Shown here piece by piece: positions 1 through 8,161 of a stretch of 64,000 nucleotides of DNA. This DNA is from JABURQ01 sp029243145 (lineage in GTDB: Bacteria > Planctomycetota > Planctomycetia > Planctomycetales > Planctomycetaceae): the NCBI GenBank assembly GCA_965660145.1, contig CBFHYX010000020.1, positions 1 to 64,000 of the forward strand, in the 5' to 3' direction. Both the position numbers and the translations under genes were made by a program. The notes under the pieces were generated by a model that was not told the origin of the DNA, did no database searches, and worked only from the letters and a program-made list of their open reading frames with translations. Each line of letters starts with the position of its first letter. The stretch's first letter is position 1.

Positions 1-201
1 TTCTGCCGCCGTACTCACCGGACTTGAATCCGATTGAATTGGCATTCTCCAAGTTCAAGTGGTTGATCAAAAGTGCGTAGGAACGGACTGTGGAAGGGTT
101 ATGGGATGCCTGCGGAAAATTGGTGGATCGGATCACAGAATCGGAATGTTGGAACTACCTGAAGCACTGCGGCTACCGCTACAGTTAAACTTCACGCGCT
201 C
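1..201 (+). mobile_element. 3' end of an IS630-family insertion sequence
   Basis: The visible part is the right end of an IS630/Tc1-type element; its left part lies outside the window. It contains the transposase C-terminus and ends near 201, just before a TA dinucleotide at 202-203. TA is the known target of this superfamily. Beyond the junction the other strand resumes a coding sequence for a small PDDEXK protein, so the element sits inside that gene. The last bases after the transposase stop are presumably the terminal inverted repeat, but the left end is needed to confirm that. Confidence 0.7.
3..188 (+). pseudogene. IS630-type transposase, C-terminal part, in-frame TAG
   Basis: Frame 3 reads LPPYSPDLNPIE, the signature around the last catalytic acid of the DDE domain in IS630 transposases, followed by a typical C-terminus ending CGYRYS and TAA at 186-188. 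A TAG at 78-80 interrupts this frame, where relatives continue into ERTVEGLWDACG. The frame on both sides is the same, so one base substitution explains it. The element is therefore probably inactive unless the amber codon is read through. The N-terminal two thirds are not visible. Confidence 0.75.
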
Positions 202-204
202 TAG

Positions 205-270
205 ATTATAGACTTCGAAACAAGCTCCCATGATTTTGTACGACTCTTCTTTGTAGACAATTTCCGGCAT
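205..270 (-). pseudogene. GxxExxY-type PDDEXK protein, N-terminal fragment cut by IS
   Basis: Starting at ATG 268-270, behind a very strong ribosome site (GGGAGGAGGT), the reverse strand encodes MPEIVYKEESYKIMGACFEV and two more residues before homology stops at the IS630 junction. The IMGACFEVY segment matches the start of the GxxExxY family (PF13366), small PD-(D/E)XK-like proteins of unknown function. The conserved G-x-x-E-x-x-Y and the nuclease residues are lost beyond the insertion. A complete relative lies at 52677-53066. Confidence 0.7.
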
Positions 271-616
271 ACGACCTCCTCCCAGAATACTATTCTTATC
301 TTTACTACTCGACAAATTAAGTCTTTTTTTTTCATTCGTTTGATTTGAATAATTCGTGGTTAGTTTTCCTTCTGACTTGTCTGCGATACAACCACGAATC
401 AAGTCTCATCCATCCGGTACACAACTTGTTTTTATTCGTGTGCTTCGTAAAAATCGTGGTCAATCATGATTTCATCACGATTGTGAAATAGTGCTATTCT
501 TCAACGCCTTTTTTCAATACTTCGCGTTGTTCTCGGTGTAGTGTAGAGTTTCGTTTTTTAACACCAGACACACGAGACGATATGCGTCAAATATCCACAC
601 ACAACGAGGACACACC
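271..616. repeat. Intergenic DNA with CACGAAT word repeats
   Basis: No gene is seen here. Read on the reverse strand, the DNA upstream of the broken GxxExxY gene contains two imperfect copies of a word repeat of the form ACCACGAATT...ACGAATGAAAA (about 331-364 and 429-462) and a partial one near 389-398. AT-rich stretches fill the rest. The forward promoter of the oxidoreductase gene at 617 should lie in the right half, but no clear -35/-10 pair could be assigned. Confidence 0.5.
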
Positions 617-1738
617 ATGAGCGATCAACAAATCAACATAGCCATGATCGGCCTCGGCTTTGGTGCCGAGTTTATTCCCATCTACCAAGCCGATTCACGC
701 GCCAAGGTTGCCGCCATCTGTCGGCGTAACGAAGCCGAGATGAATAAAGTTGGTGATCAGTTTGGTATCGAAAAACGATATACGAGTTACGACGACGTGC
801 TCGCCGACCCAGACATCGACTACGTTCATATCAATTCGCCGATTCCTGATCACGCCTGGATGTCTTTGAAAGCACTCGATGCTGGCAAACATGTGATGTG
901 TACCGTTCCGATGGCCACCACCATCGATGAATGTCGGCAGATTGTCGAAAAGGTTCAGGAAACCGGCCTCAAATACATGATGGCGGAAACAGTGGTCTAC
1001 AGCCGCGAGTTTTTATTCATTAAAGAGCTTTACGAGAAAGGCGAACTCGGCAAGATCCAATACATGAAAGCCTCTCACCCGCAAGATATGGATGATTGGC
1101 CCAGTTATTGGGAAGAGATGATTCCCATGCACTACGCGACTCACGTTGTCAGCCCAATTTTGGGTCTTGTCGATGGTGTGGCCGAATATGTTTCCTGCTT
1201 TGGTTCGGGAACAGTGCGGGACTCCATTGCCGAGAAGTCTGGCAATAAATACGCCGTTGAATCATGTCACATGGCCATTAAAGACTCAGACGTCGCGGCT
1301 CAAATCTGGCGATTTTTGTATGACGTGGCTCGTCAATATCGCGAAAGCTTTGACGTTTACTGCACGAAGAAGAGCTTCGAGTGGACGCTCGTCGAAAACG
1401 AAGAGCACGTCATTCATACGGCCAAAAAAGCTGAGCACGAAATTCCGGAACTGGTCACAGTGCCTGACTTCGCTCATCTCTTACCAGACGAAATTCAGAA
1501 ATTCACACAGCCCCAGGAAATTCACGATTCCGAACATCTCTCATTTATTCAAGGTAATGGACACGGCGGTTCGCATCCTCATCTGGTGAATGAGTTCCTG
1601 ACGGCGATTCTTGAGGATCGTGATCCCTGGCCAAACGCGGTGCAATCGGCCAACTGGACCTGCGTCGGCTTGTGTGCTCATGAATCAACCACCAAAGGTG
1701 GTGAGATTGTGAAGCTCCCTGAATTCACGTTGCAGTAA
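617..1738 (+). CDS. Gfo/Idh/MocA-family oxidoreductase
   Basis: A 373-residue cytoplasmic protein of the Gfo/Idh/MocA family, NAD(P)-dependent sugar or inositol dehydrogenases. An N-terminal Rossmann fold is shown by GLGFGA (residues 12-17). The usual EKP motif, whose lysine takes part in catalysis in classical members, is replaced by CTVP at residues 95-98, so activity on a standard substrate is doubtful; related planctomycete paralogues may share this change. The start is set by a GAGGA ribosome site before ATG 617. The DUF1080 gene follows 55 bases downstream in the same direction, which suggests joint use in sugar-derivative breakdown (inference). Confidence 0.85.
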   Translation: MSDQQINIAMIGLGFGAEFIPIYQADSRAKVAAICRRNEAEMNKVGDQFGIEKRYTSYDDVLADPDIDYVHINSPIPDHAWMSLKALDAGKHVMCTVPMATTIDECRQIVEKVQETGLKYMMAETVVYSREFLFIKELYEKGELGKIQYMKASHPQDMDDWPSYWEEMIPMHYATHVVSPILGLVDGVAEYVSCFGSGTVRDSIAEKSGNKYAVESCHMAIKDSDVAAQIWRFLYDVARQYRESFDVYCTKKSFEWTLVENEEHVIHTAKKAEHEIPELVTVPDFAHLLPDEIQKFTQPQEIHDSEHLSFIQGNGHGGSHPHLVNEFLTAILEDRDPWPNAVQSANWTCVGLCAHESTTKGGEIVKLPEFTLQ

Positions 1739-1793
1739 CAATTCAAGTATTCAATCTTGTCACCTTCTTTTTTCGATCTTTCAACTTGGAACG

Positions 1794-2462
1794 ATGCTCA
1801 TGCGAAAACGATCAATCACCTGTTGGCTTCCTTTGTTTCTGATGCTCGTCCTCTCTGTACCGTTGGTAGCTCAGGTCTCCGAGCCGAAACATCCGGCCGT
1901 TCTTCGCAACCGCAAACCCGCTACTCCCGAAAATACCAAGACGTTTTTCAACGGCAAGGATCTCACAGGTTGGAAGGGAGACGAGTCGTTGTGGAGTGTG
2001 AGAGAAGGAGTCATTGTCGGTCACACTGAAACCGGGATCAAAAAGAACTCCTTCCTCTACAGTGATTTGATCGTGAAGGATTTTGATCTGACCATGAATG
2101 TTCGATTGACTCCCAATGATGCTAACAGTGGTGTACAGTTTCGCAGTGAAGTTCTACCGGATGGTCTAGCTCGTGGGTATCAAGCGGATATGGGACAACA
2201 GTGGTGGGGGAAGTTGTATCACGAACATGGTCGTAAAATGTTATGGAATAAAGACGCCACCCAACACGTCAAAGCGGGCGAATGGAATGAATACCGTATC
2301 GTCGCCAAAGGGCATCACATTCAAACATACCTGAATGGTAAACTGTGCGTTGATCTTGACGATGCAGAAGGAGAAACATCCGGCGTGATCGCACTACAGG
2401 TCCACTCTGGTGGACCGATGAAGGTTGAGTTTAAAGATTTGAAACTCAAGGTTCTGGAGTAG
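1794..2462 (+). CDS. Secreted DUF1080 (3-keto-disaccharide hydrolase-like) protein
   Basis: A 222-residue protein with a signal peptide (basic start, hydrophobic core to about residue 26, ending near VAQ). The mature part is one DUF1080 domain, a concanavalin-like fold: FFNGKDLTGWKG opens it and LQVHSGGPMKVEFKDL closes it. DUF1080 members include 3-keto-glycoside hydrolases and are heavily expanded in planctomycetes. ATG 1800 is an alternative start. Pairing with the Gfo/Idh oxidoreductase just upstream fits an oxidise-then-cleave sugar route (inference). The 3' end overlaps the convergent PQQ gene by 17 bases. Confidence 0.85.
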   Translation: MLMRKRSITCWLPLFLMLVLSVPLVAQVSEPKHPAVLRNRKPATPENTKTFFNGKDLTGWKGDESLWSVREGVIVGHTETGIKKNSFLYSDLIVKDFDLTMNVRLTPNDANSGVQFRSEVLPDGLARGYQADMGQQWWGKLYHEHGRKMLWNKDATQHVKAGEWNEYRIVAKGHHIQTYLNGKLCVDLDDAEGETSGVIALQVHSGGPMKVEFKDLKLKVLE

Positions 2463-4473
2463 GTTTTTCACCCCAGGGAGAGAAGACCGTCATGTGAGTG
2501 GGATTCGCAAGAATCAGTCCATCGGGGTGACCGACAAGATGACCACCCTGCAATTGATGATTGCGGAGTAAGTTGATACGCCGAATCAATTGGCCATCAA
2601 TCGTGTCAAAGATCAGGACTTCGGTTGCTGTGGGCCACCAAACCGCATCGTGAGTGACCACGCCGCTCCCCTGCCCTTGTAGTTCAGCCGCTCGCGAGAA
2701 AAATTGCCATTCACGCTGACCATCGGACAGATGACGGGCTTCCAGAGATTTTCCAGTGAGAAAAACGCGATCTTTCGCCATTCCGAGAAGTTGTTGATCG
2801 GAGGTTCGAGGTTGAGACCAGAGAGTTTCACCAGTCTGTTGCTCCAACGCAAAAACACGATCACTGTCACCGGGTGCGGCGATCAGAATTCCCTCATGAA
2901 TCAGAATCATTGCTGAAAGTCGGCCTGTGGTCTTGGCTTTCTCGGGATTGGCGGTTCGAGGATAAATGTGATACCAAACGGGCAGACCATCTGCTGCATC
3001 AAAAGCGGCAACCGTGCCGAGTTCGGTGGAAACGTAGACATGCCCAGAATTCCATAAGAGACGTAGACTGCTCGCGTAATTACTTCCTTCCGGGACTTGC
3101 GCACTGTTGGAGCAAATCAGTCGGTTCCAGAGAAAATGACCATCTTCAGCGCGAAAACAAAGCAGGTACAATTCCGAGGGTGTTGCTCCTCGACGACCGA
3201 GGATCCATAGTTTTCCGTCTTTAACGACCGGCGATCCTTCAAACCGCAAATCTCGATCAAGCTGGCTCGCGTTGAAGTCCCAGACTAATTGCCCTTGGCG
3301 TTCTTTGAGGTCCAGACAGATGAGTCTCGAAGGCTGTTGGCGTGTTTCATCAACGGAGAACCCCGTGATTGGCCCACCAAGCCGGGCGAACAAGCGTCCT
3401 TGAGAAATGGTGAGAGTCTCGCCAATTTCCCCATGCACGGGTCGTGATGGACGAAAGTCAAAAGGATCAACTTGTGTGGGATAAACCCGTCCTTGACGAG
3501 CCCATGCTTCAAGGCTCTGAGGAGGTTCCGTAATCCAGGCTCCTAATCCAGTTTGTATGTCGTAACCCATGATGGCTGAACCCTCGTTCCAGAACACGTA
3601 TTGGTTCCAGGCAACAGGATGATGTCGCAGCCCGCTGTGAGACGGTAATTGCTCAGGGTTGTGGACAGCGAGCGACCATCTCTGAGCGCCAACATCCACA
3701 GGCATTCGATCCCGAGTTGTTATGGAAGAAGCCGGGAGTGAAACATCCGTTGAAGTCGCAAGGAGATTGGAGAGCAGGTCTGTCCATTTTCCGGTGACGC
3801 CCGCCAGCGTGCCTTCTGCTTCGGGATATCGCTCCCGATAAACAGTAAGCTCGAATTCAGCGAGTTCATACTCTGCCGAGAGAATTCGAGTCACTATCAA
3901 CTTTGCCAAAACATCGGACAGCCGCGTTTCTGGATCGGGATAACGAACAAGCAATGCTTCAGGGTTATCCGAAGGAACGAGCATCAACCAGTAGGCGTGT
4001 GCGGTCTCATAATCACCCGCTTGCAAAGCTAATCCAGCCAGACTATTGATGGCCTTCTCGGCAGTACGTGTCAAAAATGTTTCCCGTAAGATGGTCTTCA
4101 GCAAGGAGACATTTCCCGTCAGATCGACTTGCTGCCACAACTCGTCAGCACGGGGTTCAAATCGCTCTCGATACCTTTGCAATGCGGGTTTCGGAAGTCG
4201 AGTGAGTAGAATTCGAGCATACTCAGAAGCCCTAAGCATCAAACGATCATCGACCGAGATGACGTTTTGATCTCCTGAAATTTGGACGGATTCAAGGACA
4301 TCAATGGCACGGTCCCAATCTTCGACTTCCAAAAGGTCGTCAATAGAGGCGAGTTGACGAGCGAAATTTTGATCGGCAGACGGAATAATGGGCTGCGCGA
4401 AACACAGTGATGTAAGCAGCACGAGAACAACTGCTCGTCCGAACAAAAGTAAAAGAAAACGTTTATCGAGCAT
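2446..4473 (-). CDS. Secreted PQQ-like beta-propeller protein
   Basis: A 675-residue protein with an N-terminal signal peptide (about residues 1-26, ending FAQ). The first 230 or so residues are helical and TPR-like (alternating short helices such as ALQAGDYETAHAYWLML). The rest is a PQQ-binding-like propeller with repeated blades (for example VYVSTELGTVAAFDAADGLP and VFALEQQTGETLW). No catalytic residues identify an enzyme; such planctomycete proteins are often annotated as BamB-like. Its start overlaps the end of the upstream YkgJ gene by 11 bases, so the two are co-translated as part of a three-gene operon with the ThiF-type gene. Confidence 0.8.
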   Translation of the reverse strand: MLDKRFLLLLFGRAVVLVLLTSLCFAQPIIPSADQNFARQLASIDDLLEVEDWDRAIDVLESVQISGDQNVISVDDRLMLRASEYARILLTRLPKPALQRYRERFEPRADELWQQVDLTGNVSLLKTILRETFLTRTAEKAINSLAGLALQAGDYETAHAYWLMLVPSDNPEALLVRYPDPETRLSDVLAKLIVTRILSAEYELAEFELTVYRERYPEAEGTLAGVTGKWTDLLSNLLATSTDVSLPASSITTRDRMPVDVGAQRWSLAVHNPEQLPSHSGLRHHPVAWNQYVFWNEGSAIMGYDIQTGLGAWITEPPQSLEAWARQGRVYPTQVDPFDFRPSRPVHGEIGETLTISQGRLFARLGGPITGFSVDETRQQPSRLICLDLKERQGQLVWDFNASQLDRDLRFEGSPVVKDGKLWILGRRGATPSELYLLCFRAEDGHFLWNRLICSNSAQVPEGSNYASSLRLLWNSGHVYVSTELGTVAAFDAADGLPVWYHIYPRTANPEKAKTTGRLSAMILIHEGILIAAPGDSDRVFALEQQTGETLWSQPRTSDQQLLGMAKDRVFLTGKSLEARHLSDGQREWQFFSRAAELQGQGSGVVTHDAVWWPTATEVLIFDTIDGQLIRRINLLRNHQLQGGHLVGHPDGLILANPTHMTVFSPWGEKPTPEP

Positions 4474-5734
4474 AATTCAGAATCAATCTCGGGATGTCGC
4501 CAAAGGATTCGAGATATTCAACACGTTTGCGAAACGGAGATAATCCCAACACGGGAGAATATCCATGATGATGGTCGGCGATGGCCATCGCCAGTTCAAG
4601 ATCGTCTTGAGTGACTCGATCGTGGTCTTGCCCGATGGCGATCCAGCGTGCCAGCCACAAGGTGACCGGCACCATCAATGCGAGCGAGAAAAAGCCCGTG
4701 GTCACTGGATAGAAATAGTACGCCGCACCACAAAAATGCATTCCTTGAATTTTCATTCGCACATATCGGCGAAACAGTTCATCAAAACCTTCAGGAAGTC
4801 CGCAATCAAAGTTTTCGATTTCTGCAAAAGAAACCGGCGGTAGCATTTCATACAGTTCTGGTGTTTGACCTCCCCCCCAAGCAAATTTTGTGGTGGCCTT
4901 GAGCGATAGCAATCGTGATTTCCAAGGAGAATCGAGTTCCTGCTGAGTCTCTTTTCGCCCGTAGACAGAAATCATGAGCCGAAACATCACTCGGCCAATA
5001 CGGGAAATTCGTTCCGCCTCGGTCGGCAACTCCTCCCACTCCATTTCCGCTGCGGCAATCAATAATTCAAGTAAATCGTTGATTCTCGTTCCCTGAATTT
5101 TCTCAAAGCTCGATTGCGAGAGCAGATTCACCCAGGAAACAGTTCGTAATAATTGTAAGGTGAAGGGCGTCTCTTCGTCCTTGAATGCGTCATCCAAGGA
5201 ACTCACAACTTTCAAAATATCAGACCAATCGAGCGACGACTCTTTCGGTGTCATATTGGGTGGCGGCGTCTGCTTATAGTGATCCGGGACAACGGCTTTC
5301 GCATATTTTTTCAAGTCGCCAAGTTGATCGGCGACGGCGGTACCTTTGTTAGCGACGACCGACGGACAACTGTAACGCAAACCAACCGTGATCTTGTTCC
5401 CCATGGGATGAAAAGCGTAAGGATAGAGCCGACAGGCAAGTGGCTTTGCGTCTTCTCCGAACTTGGCATGAATTCGACAAAGCCCATCGTCCTGAAGAAA
5501 CACGCAAGCACCATCGCTTTGATGCCCCAATCTCCAAGGACGAGTTTTTGAATCAGGATTCTTTTCGACCACTGCAACACTCTCAGAGATGCCATCCTTC
5601 ACCGTCCAGCTTTGCCGGTCGATGCGTTGTTTTTCATCTTCGGTAATGGCAATCAAATGTTGGCGACAGCAACCACCACAATTGTGGCAGGACCAGTTTT
5701 GAATCGTGGGAAGTTGAAGATCAAATTTCGGCAT
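4463..5734 (-). CDS. YkgJ-family cysteine-cluster protein
   Basis: A 423-residue protein starting at ATG 5734 (MPKFDLQLP); a longer frame to 5872 would overlap the upstream gene by 77 bases and is disfavoured. The N-terminus has the CxxCxxCC cluster of the YkgJ/UPF0153 family (Cys16, 19, 22, 23), thought to bind zinc or an iron-sulfur cluster, and further cysteines follow in the next 100 residues (GLCRIH, LACRLYP). The C-terminal half is helical and hydrophobic in places. Function is unknown. It lies between a ThiF/MoeB-type gene and a PQQ-propeller gene in one operon. Confidence 0.75.
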   Translation of the reverse strand: MPKFDLQLPTIQNWSCHNCGGCCRQHLIAITEDEKQRIDRQSWTVKDGISESVAVVEKNPDSKTRPWRLGHQSDGACVFLQDDGLCRIHAKFGEDAKPLACRLYPYAFHPMGNKITVGLRYSCPSVVANKGTAVADQLGDLKKYAKAVVPDHYKQTPPPNMTPKESSLDWSDILKVVSSLDDAFKDEETPFTLQLLRTVSWVNLLSQSSFEKIQGTRINDLLELLIAAAEMEWEELPTEAERISRIGRVMFRLMISVYGRKETQQELDSPWKSRLLSLKATTKFAWGGGQTPELYEMLPPVSFAEIENFDCGLPEGFDELFRRYVRMKIQGMHFCGAAYYFYPVTTGFFSLALMVPVTLWLARWIAIGQDHDRVTQDDLELAMAIADHHHGYSPVLGLSPFRKRVEYLESFGDIPRLILNYAR

Positions 5735-5795
5735 GTCTGTATTGTAGACATTGCAGCACGCGACCGCGAACGGCGAACGCCAGAATTCAGTGAAT

Positions 5796-6836
5796 TCAAG
5801 CCCCAATATATCGTGAATACAAACTGCGAGCCTCGGCGAGATCTTCTGTGCCCTGCACAATGGCCCGACCATCCTTAAAGATGGTCAATTCGTGATCCGA
5901 CTCGGTCGGTGCGAACTTGATGAGATACGGGTTCCCGGTGACCGTTCCAGAGGTGGAAAGCTTGCTAGATAATTCGTCGAGAGAAAGTAATCGTTTTTGT
6001 TCCGGGATTACCTGAACGGCATTGCGACCACAGAGCACCGTGCTCTGTGAACCACGACCACCCCGCAACCAATCTCGCCGACCTTGCTGGCAGGCGGGGC
6101 AATTCGAGTCTTCACGAAGTGAACCTAACTTCATTTCTCGCCAAGATGCATCCCAGACATCGATGACCGTCATCACCGGTGGGACAAGTTCACGCTGATC
6201 GGTCAGAATTTTCAAGGCCAAGACAGACTCATAAGAGGCAATGATATTGACGGCAGGTCCGAGAACTCCCGCCGTGTCGCAAGTCTCTGTCGATCCCGGC
6301 TCGGGAACATCATCCATCAAACAGCGCAGGCAGGCCGTCTCACCAGGAAAGACGGGCATAATCTGGCCGTGACTTCCGATACAACCGGTGTAGATCCAAG
6401 GAATCCCAAGTTCGAGCGAAACATCGTTGATCAAAAAGCGGACTTCAAAGTTATCGGTCCCATCAAGAATCAAGTCGCAATCTTGAGCAAGAGACTCAAT
6501 ATTCCCAGCATCAATATCAGCCACGACCGATTCAATCGTGATCGAACTGTTGATGCGTTTAAGTTTGTTGGCAGCGGCAATCGATTTGGGAAGCCGTTGT
6601 CCCACATCTTGCTCGTCATACAGAACCTGCCGCTGAAGGTTGGAGAGTTCCACAAAATCCCGGTCGACAATCACTAAGTGTCCCACTCCAGCCCGCGTCA
6701 AGTGATCGGCGATGACTGTCCCCAACGCGCCACAGCCACACAACAACACCTTCTTCTCAGACAGTGTACGTTGACGATCTTCGCCGATTCCTCGGAAAAG
6801 TACCTGTTTGGAATATCGTTCGAATGGTTTGGTCAT
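5796..6836 (-). CDS. ThiF/MoeB/HesA-family adenylyltransferase
   Basis: A 346-residue E1-like enzyme that would adenylate the C-terminal glycine of a ubiquitin-like sulfur carrier (ThiS or MoaD type). The nucleotide-binding motif GCGALG is at residues 34-39, followed by DRDFVELSNLQRQ. Two CxxC pairs (169/172 and 246/249) form the structural zinc site, and Cys186 in TETCDTAGVLGP is the likely catalytic cysteine. Start chosen at ATG 6836; a GTG start at 6857 would add seven residues. The C-terminus lacks the rhodanese domain of MoeB-R proteins. First gene of the operon. Whether it serves thiamin or molybdopterin synthesis cannot be told here. Confidence 0.85.
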   Translation of the reverse strand: MTKPFERYSKQVLFRGIGEDRQRTLSEKKVLLCGCGALGTVIADHLTRAGVGHLVIVDRDFVELSNLQRQVLYDEQDVGQRLPKSIAAANKLKRINSSITIESVVADIDAGNIESLAQDCDLILDGTDNFEVRFLINDVSLELGIPWIYTGCIGSHGQIMPVFPGETACLRCLMDDVPEPGSTETCDTAGVLGPAVNIIASYESVLALKILTDQRELVPPVMTVIDVWDASWREMKLGSLREDSNCPACQQGRRDWLRGGRGSQSTVLCGRNAVQVIPEQKRLLSLDELSSKLSTSGTVTGNPYLIKFAPTESDHELTIFKDGRAIVQGTEDLAEARSLYSRYIGA

Positions 6837-7191
6837 GAAGAGATGAGTGGGTGCCACTGCTGGATCGACCAGAAGTGTAGATCATATTTTTATGTAGATC
6901 ATCAGTATAGCCACTGACTCATTCTCAAACAGTTCCACACCATTGAGAGTCTTGAATATTTTCTCTTCAAGCCGTTTTTCTCTTGGTGAAGTTGCGTACC
7001 AGAGTCAGACTCAATCGTCCGTCTCCCACCGAAATGCGCAATATGTTTCCAGAAATTCCCTTTCGTTTAAGTCGAGTGGCTCTAAGAGTTATAGAGCAAC
7101 ACCACTCGATTGAGGGGGGCTGTTGCGCAACAAGTCGAGTCATTATAGAGACTGCGGTCTCGTACAATTTTAGAGAAAGAAGAAGACTGAC
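6837..7191. promoter_or_regulatory. Divergent intergenic region with operator-like repeats
   Basis: No gene is present between the ThiF operon (reverse) and the HTH gene (forward). Near the HTH gene there are two copies of GTCGAGT followed by TTATAGAG (7071-7096, spacing 11; 7134-7150, spacing 2). Further features are an inverted pair TCGAGTGG/CCACTCGA (7072-7079, 7102-7109) and a perfect 12-base palindrome TGTTGCGCAACA (7121-7132). Such symmetry directly upstream of a HTH gene suggests operator sites, possibly autoregulatory. This is inference from pattern only. Confidence 0.45.
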
Positions 7192-7491
7192 ATGTCCATC
7201 ATGAACCAAGAAGGCAACAAAGTTGTTCTCCCCCGAAAAGATCCCCCCGAATTCTGGAATCTGATCGAATCTCATTTCATCAAAAGCGATCCCTCAAAAT
7301 GGCGAGACCTAGCAGCGTGGGTGCTGCGAGAACAAGCGGGGTGGTCTTACGAGCAGATCGGCTTGGCACTCGGGTGTGACCGTGGACACGTCTATCGCAT
7401 CCTGAACCAATTACGTTCTGAAATGCAAAACACATTTCGCGAATCGTCCGATTGGCCCAGCACTCATCCTGATAAGGAGAAATCCGCATGA
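7192..7491 (+). CDS. Small HTH protein heading the terminase module
   Basis: A 99-residue protein with a predicted helix-turn-helix, WSYEQIGLALGCDRGHVYRI, resembling sigma-factor region 4 or resolvase-type HTH. The N-terminal part is helical with several aromatic residues (PPEFWNLIESHF). ATG 7192 follows a purine-rich stretch; ATG 7201 is the alternative. It overlaps the next gene by ATGA, so the two are translationally coupled. A role as regulator of the module, or as a DNA-binding partner of the ParB-like protein, is inferred from position and from the palindromes upstream. Confidence 0.65.
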   Translation: MSIMNQEGNKVVLPRKDPPEFWNLIESHFIKSDPSKWRDLAAWVLREQAGWSYEQIGLALGCDRGHVYRILNQLRSEMQNTFRESSDWPSTHPDKEKSA

Positions 7492-8084
7492 ATGAACCTG
7501 TCACTCATCAACTACTGATCGAACAAATCCCCGTCGATCGGCTCTTACCGGCCCCCTATAATCCGCGCGTCGAACTCAAGCCGGGAATGGAGGGTTACAA
7601 ACGACTGAAAAGATCCTTGGAGGAATTTAACCTGGTTCAACCGGTGGTTTGGAATCGTCGCACAGGACATGTTGTCTCGGGGCATCAACGACTCAGCATC
7701 CTGAAGGAAGAAGGCGTCAAAGAGCTTGATGTCATTGTGCTCGACTTACCATTGGAACGAGAACAGGCTCTTAATGTGACTCTCAACAACCCGAATGTTG
7801 GTGGCGAATGGGATGTCGAAAAACTGTCGGACCTGATGACGGACTTGGCAGAGCTGGAGAATATGGATGTTTCTCTCACTGGGTTCGATGAGAAGCAGTT
7901 GCAACATCTTTCACTTAGCCCTGACGACGGTTTTTCAACGGATTCCGCATCTGATGGAGAACAAGCCGCCTATCGAGTTTCATTCGAAGTGATTGATGAA
8001 GAGTGGGAAAATTTCCGACCGCTGCTCGATCAATTTCTGGCAGAACAAAACTTACAACCCCACATTCGCCCACCGAGGACGTAA
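7488..8084 (+). CDS. ParB/sulfiredoxin-domain protein
   Basis: A 198-residue protein. The N-terminal ~110 residues form a ParB-like (ParB/Srx) domain: NPR at 25-27, the motif HVVSGHQRLS at 61-70, and the following IVLDLPLEREQALNVTLNN. It lacks the long HTH and dimer domains of chromosomal ParB, which places it with phage- or island-encoded ParB-like proteins, some of them nucleases, others CTP-using. An AAGGAG site precedes ATG 7488, and the start overlaps the HTH gene by four bases. It stands before the ABC/acetyltransferase gene and the terminase pair. Confidence 0.8.
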   Translation: MNEPVTHQLLIEQIPVDRLLPAPYNPRVELKPGMEGYKRLKRSLEEFNLVQPVVWNRRTGHVVSGHQRLSILKEEGVKELDVIVLDLPLEREQALNVTLNNPNVGGEWDVEKLSDLMTDLAELENMDVSLTGFDEKQLQHLSLSPDDGFSTDSASDGEQAAYRVSFEVIDEEWENFRPLLDQFLAEQNLQPHIRPPRT

Positions 8085-8161
8085 GAAGTATGGGCCACAA
8101 ATCACTCATTCCGAGTTGCTAATTACCAATTGCTAATTCCTACCTCAGCAAAGGATTGCCG
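8085..8161. repeat. AATTGCTAATT repeat between ParB-like and ABC genes
   Basis: The short spacer holds TTGCTAATTACCAATTGCTAATT (8116-8138 region), two tandem copies of the word TTGCTAATT. The same word occurs at the atpD end (12991-13010), so it is a dispersed repeat, not specific to this module. Confidence 0.5.

Noticed and set aside
5735..5872. Upstream extension of the YkgJ gene
   Set aside because: It would overlap the ThiF-type gene by 77 bases, and the family starts near MPKF, just before the cysteine cluster.
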